Shown: piece after piece, positions 1 through 4,844 of the stretch
Numbering within the stretch: the first letter of the stretch is position 1
Layout: the number at the start of each line of letters is the position of its first letter
NCBI GenBank assembly: GCA_934463175.1
Contig: CAKSIW010000077.1
Span: 1-11,414, forward strand
Direction of reading: 5' to 3'
Length of the DNA: 11,414 nucleotides
From: an uncultured Clostridia bacterium
Lineage (GTDB): Bacteria; Bacillota; Clostridia; Monoglobales; Monoglobaceae
The notes under the pieces: model-generated
What the model was told of the DNA's origin: nothing
The model's input: only the letters and a program-made list of their open reading frames with translations
The model's database searches: none
Program-made: the position numbers and the translations under genes

Positions 1-25
1 AAATGTGCGTGCGTTTCAGCACAGC

Positions 26-46
26 AAAGCCGCTGACTGCGGCTTT
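26..46. terminator. Hairpin downstream of the sensor kinase gene, possible weak terminator
   Basis: An 8-bp perfect stem (AAAGCCGC at 26-33, GCGGCTTT at 39-46) with a 5-nt loop lies 54 bp past the end of the kinase gene. The A-rich foot and T-rich end resemble a bidirectional intrinsic terminator, but neither strand has a proper U tract beyond three Ts. It could end the regulator-kinase transcript or one from an unseen gene to the left. The rest of 1-99 holds no gene that I can support. Confidence 0.35.
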
Positions 47-99
47 AATCTGTGAGTGCGTCAAAAAGACGGTGTTTGAGCAATTAATTCGACACATGA

Positions 100-1488
100 C
101 TAATAACGGCGCGCAGGGGGTGTGGGGGCGGTGTCCCCACAGAAAAATTCCACCTTCACCGCCGTTCCCTCTCCAACCTTACTTTCGACATGGATTTCCG
201 CGTCATGCGCCTCGGCAATATGCTTCACAATCGAAAGCCCGAGTCCCGTTCCGTTCACACTCTTTGAACGGCTCTTGTCAACCCTGAAAAACCTCTCGAA
301 AATCCTGTCTAGATATTCGTCCGGAATACCGATTCCCGTGTCCGAAACAGTTATTCCGCGGTTTTTCAGTTCAATTTTCACTCTTCCGTTTTCCTTATTA
401 TATTTAATCGCATTATCGCACAAATTATAGACCAGCTCGCCAATCTGGCGCATATTTCCGAAAACGGAAAAATCATCGCCCTCAATTTCAATCGTCACAC
501 CGCGTTTTGCGGCGGCGTCATGCAAATCTTCTGCCGCCTCCTCCGCAATTTTTCTCATACTCAGCATTTGCGGCGGCTCGTCCGCGGGCGCGCCCTCATC
601 AAGCCGCGACAGCTTGATTATGTCATCAATCAGCGTAATCAGCCGCGCCGCCTCCTTCTCGATTTTTGCACCGAACCCGATGACGTCCTCTGGCTTTGCA
701 ATTCCGCGGCTTATTATCTGCGAATATCCCAGAATGGTTGTGAGCGGCGTTTTCAACTCGTGCGAAACGTTGGCTGTGAACTCCTGTCTGAGTGCCTCGG
801 ATTTTGCTTTTTCCGATATGTCAACAATCAGCATAACAATTCCCGTGACGCTGTCATTCACAAAAACGGGACTGAAAAAAACACTGTGCGTCTTACCGTC
901 CAGCTCCGCCGCGGCATATCCGCGCACACCGCCGCACGCGCCGTCAAGGAGCGAAAGCAGCTTGGGGTCGGATATGACACTGCGCAGACTTTCATGCACA
1001 ATTTTCTCGGGCGCGATTCCGAGAATTGCCGCTCCGCTGCTGTTCACCGAAAGCACCGTGCCGTCCGTATCCAGCGTCAGCAGACCCTCCGAAATATTGT
1101 CGCTGACGGTCTGAAATCTTGTTTTGCGTGTTTTCAGCTTAACAAGCTGACGTTCAATCTCAATTCCCTGAGCGTTTATCTTGTTCACAAGCGCAGCAAG
1201 CTCGGGATATACCGTGCGCCGCGACCCCGACAGGTCTGACAGCTTGATGTCCGAGACGGGCTTGACGATGTTTTCCGACAGCCTGTGCGCAATAAAAACG
1301 CACATTGAATACAGAATTGCCGAAAAAATGACCGCTCCTGCGGCAATATTGGGAAAATACTGCCTGAGCGCACTTCCCGACGGCTGAAGATTCATCAGGA
1401 TATACAGAACACCGATAAAAATGACCGTCACCGCCGCAACCGCAAATAGGCAAAGTCCTCTCATGCTTTTATAGATTTTTTTATACAC
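100..1488 (-). CDS. PhoR-like membrane sensor histidine kinase
   Basis: This is the sensor half of a two-component system; it autophosphorylates on histidine and passes the phosphate to the adjacent OmpR/PhoB-type regulator. Counting from the chosen start (462 residues), it has two membrane segments (about 11-33 and 48-68) with a very short extracytoplasmic loop, a PAS-like region (about 125-225), a HisKA dimerization helix with the phosphoacceptor His243 in VSHELKTPLT, an N box (NLCDNAIKYN, 355-364), and ATP-lid glycine motifs DTGIGIP (383-389) and GTGLGLS (413-419). I chose a GTG start at 1488 because GAGGGG lies 5 nt upstream. An in-frame TTG at 1566 lacks a convincing RBS and would translate through an intergenic hairpin. 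It lies 99 nt after the regulator on the same strand. The short loop suggests sensing within the membrane or through the PAS domain. PhoR is the closest familiar type, but no phosphate genes are nearby, so the stimulus is unknown. Confidence 0.93.
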   Translation of the reverse strand: MYKKIYKSMRGLCLFAVAAVTVIFIGVLYILMNLQPSGSALRQYFPNIAAGAVIFSAILYSMCVFIAHRLSENIVKPVSDIKLSDLSGSRRTVYPELAALVNKINAQGIEIERQLVKLKTRKTRFQTVSDNISEGLLTLDTDGTVLSVNSSGAAILGIAPEKIVHESLRSVISDPKLLSLLDGACGGVRGYAAAELDGKTHSVFFSPVFVNDSVTGIVMLIVDISEKAKSEALRQEFTANVSHELKTPLTTILGYSQIISRGIAKPEDVIGFGAKIEKEAARLITLIDDIIKLSRLDEGAPADEPPQMLSMRKIAEEAAEDLHDAAAKRGVTIEIEGDDFSVFGNMRQIGELVYNLCDNAIKYNKENGRVKIELKNRGITVSDTGIGIPDEYLDRIFERFFRVDKSRSKSVNGTGLGLSIVKHIAEAHDAEIHVESKVGEGTAVKVEFFCGDTAPTPPARRY

Positions 1489-1507
1489 TATTGACCCCTC
1501 TCTTTCA

Positions 1508-1556
1508 CAGCCGAAAAACAGCCCGAAACTGCCGCAGAACGGGATATTTTCGGCTG
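1508..1556. repeat. Nested inverted repeat between regulator and kinase genes
   Basis: A perfect 10-bp inverted repeat (CAGCCGAAAA at 1508-1517, TTTTCGGCTG at 1547-1556) encloses a second, shorter hairpin built on CCCG/CGGG and CTG/CAG arms. It fills most of the 99-nt gap between the regulator stop codon and the kinase GTG start. In the minus-strand transcript it would fold into a long stem-loop ending about 7 nt before the kinase RBS. There is no U tract after it on the minus strand, so a simple terminator is unlikely. A processing or stability element that sets the regulator-to-kinase ratio is an inference. Confidence 0.6.
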
Positions 1557-1587
1557 ACAAAAACAATCCCGAGCTGCCGCCGGGCGG

Positions 1588-2265
1588 CTACCCGTTTATC
1601 TTATATCCGACATTCCGCACCGTCTCAATGCAGCTTCCGCTGTCGCCGAGCTTTCTGCGGAGCGTGCGTATGTGAACGTCCACCGTGCGGCTTTCGCCCT
1701 CAAAAAACGTTCCCCACACCTTGTCCATGAGAACATCGCGCGTCATGACGGTTCCGCGGTTTTCCATCAGTGTTTTCAGCAGCTCAAACTCCTTATATGT
1801 CAGTGCAATTTCACTCTCGCCGCAAAACACCTTTCGAGAGGACGGACTGAGCGTAACCGTGCCGCAGCAAAGCGACACTTCATTTCTCGGAGCACTGCGG
1901 CGCAGAAGCGCTCCGATTCGCGAAACCAGCTCCATTATGTCAAACGGCTTTGTGATATAATCGTCCGCACCGCTGTCAAGCGCACGGATTTTGTCCACCT
2001 GACTGCTTTTGGCGGTCAGCATAATGACGGGGAGGGTCTCCGTTGCGGGGTTTGAACGCAGCTCCGCCAGAATTTCGCTTCCGTCCTTGTCGGGCAGCAT
2101 GATGTCAAGCAGAACAAGGTCGGGCATATCCGCGGCAATCGCCGCGAAAAATTCAGATGCATTTTCAAAGCCCGAAACCTCAAATCCCGTCCGCGCAAGG
2201 GTATATTCCACAAGCTCACGTATGTTTGAATCGTCCTCAACACAGTATATTTTCTTCATCGCCAA
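1588..2265 (-). CDS. OmpR/PhoB-family response regulator
   Basis: This is a DNA-binding response regulator of 225 residues, normal for the family. The receiver domain (about 3-118) shows the acidic pocket (Glu10, Asp11, Asp12), phosphoacceptor Asp54 in LLDIMLPDKDG, the switch Thr84 in MLTAK, and Lys106 in TKPF. The C-terminal winged-helix domain (about 130-225) contains LTYKEFELL and a recognition-helix region SRTVDVHIRTLRRKLG, ending in the typical VRNVGYKI. It is transcribed ahead of, and presumably with, the kinase. The start is a TTG at 2265 with AGAGG 8 nt upstream; an ATG two codons later (2259) is the alternative but is 14 nt from that RBS. The sequence resembles PhoB/PhoP, but no Pst or PhoU genes are in view, so I do not assign a gene name. 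Targets are unknown; the adjacent MATE gene is an obvious candidate. Confidence 0.95.
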   Translation of the reverse strand: MAMKKIYCVEDDSNIRELVEYTLARTGFEVSGFENASEFFAAIAADMPDLVLLDIMLPDKDGSEILAELRSNPATETLPVIMLTAKSSQVDKIRALDSGADDYITKPFDIMELVSRIGALLRRSAPRNEVSLCCGTVTLSPSSRKVFCGESEIALTYKEFELLKTLMENRGTVMTRDVLMDKVWGTFFEGESRTVDVHIRTLRRKLGDSGSCIETVRNVGYKING

Positions 2266-2301
2266 GCAACCGTCCTCTTCAGTATTCTCACATATATGCT
2301 A

Positions 2302-2330
2302 AGTATATCATATATCGCGCAAAAAGAAAA
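2302..2330 (-). promoter_or_regulatory. Possible promoter of the regulator-kinase operon
   Basis: On the minus strand TATACT (2307-2302) is a reasonable -10 box, 17 nt from a weak TTTTCT (2330-2325) at the -35 position. A-rich sequence and the 19-nt repeat ending AAAATTTT lie directly upstream and could act as an UP-like element. Only the -10 is good, so activation by a regulator, perhaps this response regulator itself, is possible but not shown. Confidence 0.35.
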
Positions 2331-2333
2331 GAG

Positions 2334-2352
2334 AAAATTTTACATCTCGCCG
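2334..2352 (-). repeat. 19-nt direct repeat, copy 1 (upstream of regulator promoter)
   Basis: AAAATTTTACATCTCGCCG on the plus strand is identical to 3928-3946 and in the same orientation. This copy lies 3 nt upstream of the putative -35 of the regulator gene and just past the end of the MATE gene. The two copies bracket the MATE gene and both sit upstream of minus-strand promoters. Confidence 0.8.
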
Positions 2353-2388
2353 GGTGCTTTAAGCAAACACGAAATTTCGCCTCCGGCG
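2348..2388 (-). other. Branched inverted-repeat structure directly after the MATE stop codon
   Basis: The 41 bases that follow the MATE stop codon have an outer 6-bp stem (CGCCGG 2348-2353 with CCGGCG 2383-2388). The stem encloses two small hairpins: TGCTTTAAGCA (2355-2365) and the palindrome CGAAATTTCG (2370-2379). The RNA could fold as a three-way junction. The transcript then reads AGATGTAAAATTTT and a U-rich stretch, so this may serve as a non-canonical terminator or 3' stabilizer of the MATE mRNA. The fold overlaps five bases of the 19-nt repeat. Confidence 0.3.
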
Positions 2389-3774
2389 TCACGGGCACAG
2401 TTCTCCGTATGTGCGCCTGATTATAATCAGGGATATAAAAAATGCAAGTATATCCGATACGGGCATTGACCAAAGCACCCCGTCAAGCCCGAAGAAAACG
2501 GGCAGCAAAACCGCAAAGCCGACACCGAAAACTATTTCGCGCACCATCGAAAGCATTGTTGACGCCGCAGCCTTTCCCATAGCCTGCAAGAAAATGAATG
2601 CGGCTTTATTCACACACGCAAATATCATCATGCACAAATATATTCTGAATGATTTTACGGCAAAATCGGTGTAATATACACTTTCGTTTGCAGCACCGAA
2701 AATCTGTATAAGCCCGGCGGGGAAAAGCTCAACAATTATGAGGGCAGCTGCACCGACGGAAGCTTCCGCGGCAAGCAGTTTGCCGAACAGCTCCCTGACC
2801 CTGTCTTTAAGCCCTGCTCCCATGTTGAAGCCGACAATGGGAATGCACCCTGCCGCCATGCCGACGGCAATTGAAATGACAATCTGGAAAAACTTCATTA
2901 CAATTCCCACAACCGCCATCGGAATCTGGGCATATTGAGTCTGCCCGAAAACCGCGTCCATTGCCCCGTATTTTCTTATCATATTATTAATTGCAGCCAT
3001 TGCGGCAACAAGCGATATCTGCGAAAGAAAACTGCATATGCCGAGCACAAGCGCTCTGCCTGCGATTTCCGGTTTAAGCCTGAAATCACTTTTTGTCATC
3101 TTCACGGTCTTTGTGTGGAAGAGATACCACACCGCAAGAGAGGCGGTTGCAATTTGCCCGATGACGGTTGCAACGGCAGCTCCCATCATACCCCACCTGA
3201 AAGCAAATATAAAGATCGGGTCAAGTATAATATTTATAACCGCCCCCAGAAGAGTTGAAAGCATTGCAAATTTGGGGCTCCCGTCCGCCCTTATAATCGG
3301 ATTCATGGCTTGCCCGAACATATAAAAGGGTATGCCGACGGAAATCCAAAAGAAATATTCTTTTGAATGGCGGAAGGTTTCCTCATTAACCGTACCGCCG
3401 AACATAGCTATAATCCTGCTGCTGAAAATGAGATATACAGCCGTTAAAGCAATACTTGAAATTATGACAAGCATAACCGAATTTCCGACACTGCGGCTTG
3501 CATTTTCGGGCTTTTTTCCGCCAAGGCTTATGCTGACAAAGGCGCAGGCACCGTCGCCGATCATCACGGATATTGCAAGTGCAATGACGGTCAGCGGAAA
3601 CACAACCGTGTTGGCTGCATTTCCGAACGAACCGAGATATTCCGCGTTGGCGATGAAAATCTGGTCAACTATGTTGTATAATGCCCCCACAAGCAGCGAA
3701 ATAATGCACGGTATTGCATATTTCCGCATTAGCGCGCCCGTTTTTTCCGTTGCCAAAAAATCTTGTTTTTCCAT
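2389..3774 (-). CDS. MATE-family multidrug/toxin efflux transporter
   Basis: This is an inner-membrane antiporter of the MATE family, which exports cationic drugs or metabolites using a sodium or proton gradient. At 461 residues it has the family's usual length and about 12 hydrophobic segments. The family's paired halves are visible: the N-lobe has ALYNIVDQIFIAN (31-43) and MIGDGACAFVSISLGGKKPE (71-90), and the C-lobe has the equivalent IPIVGFNMGAG followed by RVRELF. I chose the ATG at 3774 because TGGAG lies 6 nt upstream; in-frame starts 4 and 11 codons further out lack as good a site. It has its own promoter and a terminator hairpin in the leader, so expression is probably conditional. 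The regulator and kinase genes follow 123 nt downstream on the same strand, and the pair might control this transporter, though nothing in the sequence proves it. Substrate cannot be predicted. Confidence 0.93.
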   Translation of the reverse strand: MEKQDFLATEKTGALMRKYAIPCIISLLVGALYNIVDQIFIANAEYLGSFGNAANTVVFPLTVIALAISVMIGDGACAFVSISLGGKKPENASRSVGNSVMLVIISSIALTAVYLIFSSRIIAMFGGTVNEETFRHSKEYFFWISVGIPFYMFGQAMNPIIRADGSPKFAMLSTLLGAVINIILDPIFIFAFRWGMMGAAVATVIGQIATASLAVWYLFHTKTVKMTKSDFRLKPEIAGRALVLGICSFLSQISLVAAMAAINNMIRKYGAMDAVFGQTQYAQIPMAVVGIVMKFFQIVISIAVGMAAGCIPIVGFNMGAGLKDRVRELFGKLLAAEASVGAAALIIVELFPAGLIQIFGAANESVYYTDFAVKSFRIYLCMMIFACVNKAAFIFLQAMGKAAASTMLSMVREIVFGVGFAVLLPVFFGLDGVLWSMPVSDILAFFISLIIIRRTYGELCP

Positions 3775-3828
3775 AAAAATCTCCATTCCGCCGCTTTGAT
3801 ACGGCATAAAAAGTAATTATTAATGAGC

Positions 3829-3869
3829 AAAAAAATAATGCGCAAGTCCGGAATCCGGACTTACGCATT
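3829..3869 (-). terminator. Intrinsic terminator/attenuator in the MATE leader
   Basis: In the minus-strand RNA a 15-bp stem (3869-3855 with 3851-3837) closes a 3-nt loop, followed by A and seven Us (3835-3829). The arms read AATGCG-T-AAGTCCGG and CCGGACTT-G-CGCATT. The one non-Watson-Crick position is a U-G wobble in the minus transcript but a C-A mismatch on the plus strand, so the fold is fitted to minus-strand RNA. It lies between the MATE promoter and the MATE start codon (55 nt before the ATG), so it should stop transcription before the gene unless readthrough is allowed. Confidence 0.8.
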
Positions 3870-3887
3870 TGCTGCTCGATCAGTAAT

Positions 3888-3916
3888 ATTATAACACTTT
3901 TCGGGAATTTTTTCAA
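3888..3916 (-). promoter_or_regulatory. Sigma-A promoter of the MATE gene
   Basis: On the minus strand TTGAAA (3916-3911) and a perfect TATAAT (3893-3888) are separated by exactly 17 nt. The predicted start is near 3881, only about 12 nt before the terminator stem. The leader from there to the MATE ATG is about 107 nt and contains no evident leader peptide ahead of the terminator. Confidence 0.8.
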
Positions 3917-3927
3917 GACTGAATTTT

Positions 3928-3946
3928 AAAATTTTACATCTCGCCG
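3928..3946 (-). repeat. 19-nt direct repeat, copy 2 (between divergent promoters)
   Basis: This is identical to 2334-2352. It sits in the gap between the MATE promoter (its -35 ends at 3916) and the RNase M5 promoter (its -35 begins at 3949), so a protein bound here could affect both directions. Confidence 0.8.
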
Positions 3947-3948
3947 AG

Positions 3949-3977
3949 TTGACAGGAAACCGCAAAAATGCTATGAT
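3949..3977 (+). promoter_or_regulatory. Near-perfect sigma-A promoter of rnmV
   Basis: TTGACA (3949-3954, full consensus) and TATGAT (3972-3977, five of six) are 17 nt apart. The predicted start is near 3984, giving an unusually long leader of about 190 nt before the RNase M5 ATG. The leader contains a 25-bp palindrome and a repeat element. Confidence 0.8.
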
Positions 3978-3989
3978 GACAATTAGGTA

Positions 3990-4014
3990 ATTGTAAAATT
4001 GTCAATTTTACAAT
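3990..4014. promoter_or_regulatory. 25-bp palindrome just after the rnmV transcription start
   Basis: Two perfect 12-bp arms, ATTGTAAAATTG (3990-4001) and CAATTTTACAAT (4003-4014), share a single central T. Placed at about +6 to +30, this is a classic roadblock-operator position. It could also be an RNA hairpin, though a stem this AT-rich with almost no loop is weak, so a dimeric-repressor operator is the likelier reading. I do not recognise it as the site of a known regulator. Confidence 0.65.
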
Positions 4015-4129
4015 ACAGTGTGAAGTGCGGAGTGTGGAGTTTATGACGAAAATCCTCCGGATTTTCACTGATTATATCGGTTTCAGCCGGCAGCTCCACT
4101 CTTCACTCTTCAAACTCCACACTGCATTT
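4015..4129. repeat. MITE-like non-coding repeat element in the rnmV leader
   Basis: About 115 bp of non-coding DNA bounded by CAGTGTG (4016-4022) and CACACTG (4118-4124). A longer 12-bp perfect inverted repeat lies near each end: AGTGTGGAGTTT (4031-4042) and AAACTCCACACT (4112-4123). The left arm is a 14-nt near-tandem of AGTGTG(A/G)AGT; the right arm has ACTCTTC twice (4098-4111). In the middle is a hairpin GAAAATCC-TCC-GGATTTTC (4048-4066). The element is flanked by near-identical AATTTTACAAT (4004-4014) and AATTTTTACAAT (4130-4141), which look like a target duplication differing by one T. No protein is encoded. Its origin as a mobile or dispersed repeat is an inference. Confidence 0.5.
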
Positions 4130-4176
4130 AATTTTTACAATCGGCTATATGATAACAATAATAAGGAGAAAAAGTC

Positions 4177-4788
4177 ATGCTTCATATTAAGGAAACGATT
4201 GTTGTCGAGGGGAAATATGACCGCGAAATTCTGCGCCGCATTTGTGACGCGCCGATAATATGCACGGGCGGCTTTGACCTCTACAAAAATAAAGCCACAA
4301 TTGCCGCAATCAGAAAAATGGCTGAGAAAACGGGTATCATTGTCCTGACCGACTCCGACAGCGCAGGGTTCCGCATAAGAAGCTACATCGGTCAGTGCGT
4401 GGGCGGACGCGGCACGGTCAGACATGCATATATCCCGACCGTGAAGGGCAAGGAACACCGAAAGGAACGGGCAGGACGCGAGGGACTTCTCGGCGTTGAA
4501 GGCATGGACGAGGAGACGCTTTGCGAAATTCTTAAGTGCGCCGCCGAAGTCACAGACGCCCCCTCCTCCGCTCATCTGACAAAGGCAGATTTCTACGCCG
4601 ACGGTCTGACGGGCAGACCCGACAGCGCGCTGCGGCGCAGAATGCTTGCGCAAAGGCTCGGTCTTCCGCTCAGAATTTCAGCAAACGCAATGCTTGAAAT
4701 AATCAACAGGGCATACGGCGGCGACGAATACAGAAAAGCACTAAATTTTGTCAATATTAATATTGACAACGGTATAAATAAAGTGTAA
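4177..4788 (+). CDS. rnmV: Ribonuclease M5 (5S rRNA maturation)
   Basis: RNase M5 is a cytoplasmic endonuclease that trims precursor 5S rRNA in low-GC Gram-positives, in B. subtilis acting on 5S RNA bound to protein L18. The 203-residue product starts with a TOPRIM domain: the catalytic glutamate in IVVEGKYD (Glu11) and the metal-binding pair in VLTDSDSAG (Asp59, Asp61), followed by GFRIR. The C-terminal half corresponds to the family's extra domain and includes KGKEHRKERAG and GVEGM. Length is slightly above the B. subtilis enzyme (about 186). AAGGAG lies 8 nt before the ATG. It has its own strong promoter about 230 nt upstream. Its 3' end carries the glmS promoter, and the glmS -10 box begins at its stop codon. 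A generic TOPRIM protein such as a primase fragment is unlikely given the length and C-terminal region. Confidence 0.92.
   Translation: MLHIKETIVVEGKYDREILRRICDAPIICTGGFDLYKNKATIAAIRKMAEKTGIIVLTDSDSAGFRIRSYIGQCVGGRGTVRHAYIPTVKGKEHRKERAGREGLLGVEGMDEETLCEILKCAAEVTDAPSSAHLTKADFYADGLTGRPDSALRRRMLAQRLGLPLRISANAMLEIINRAYGGDEYRKALNFVNINIDNGINKV
4748..4769. promoter_or_regulatory. Perfect 22-bp palindrome over the glmS -35 box, candidate operator
   Basis: Two 11-bp arms meet with no spacer (TTGTCAATATT at 4748-4758, AATATTGACAA at 4759-4769). It lies in the last codons of rnmV (encoding VNINID) and contains the TTGACA of the glmS promoter, with a mirror TTGACA on the minus strand. Position and symmetry suggest a repressor site for glmS; no regulator is identified. 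Confidence 0.6.
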
Positions 4789-4791
4789 AAT
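4763..4791 (+). promoter_or_regulatory. Sigma-A promoter of glmS(-guaA), inside the end of rnmV
   Basis: TTGACA (4763-4768, full consensus) and TAAAAT (4786-4791) are 17 nt apart. The -10 starts at the rnmV stop codon. The predicted start is near 4798, giving a leader of about 47 nt. An inverted repeat GTGTAAA (4783-4789) / TTTACAC (4807-4813) spans the -10 and start point and could be another regulatory site. Confidence 0.75.
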
Positions 4792-4844
4792 AGTAGGATA
4801 GTGAAGTTTACACAAAATTTGAATATATAACGGAGGTTGTGCAA

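Noticed and set aside
3..287. 94-codon plus-strand open frame at the left edge
   Set aside because: It crosses the hairpin at 26-46 and runs antisense into the kinase C terminus; there is no domain or RBS support.
520..1239. 239-codon plus-strand open frame inside the kinase gene
   Set aside because: It is antisense to a clear histidine kinase with all motifs, has no RBS and encodes a low-complexity basic product; a coding shadow.
1489..1566. N-terminal extension of the kinase from a TTG codon
   Set aside because: There is no good RBS, it would translate through a perfect inverted repeat, and GTG at 1488 has GAGGGG at the right distance and starts just before the first membrane segment.
1588..2265. 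Naming the two-component pair phoP/phoR
   Set aside because: Sequence type fits, but many OmpR-family pairs look alike and no phosphate uptake genes or clear PhoP boxes are present.
4015..4129. CRISPR-like array, suggested by the repeated AGTG(T/A)GGAG and ACTCTTC units
   Set aside because: Units are 7-14 nt, degenerate and adjacent, without unique spacers of regular length; no cas genes are present.
3928..4176. Riboswitch or T-box in the long rnmV leader
   Set aside because: I found no T-box, tRNA-binding or known riboswitch core; the space is explained by a palindrome and a MITE-like repeat.
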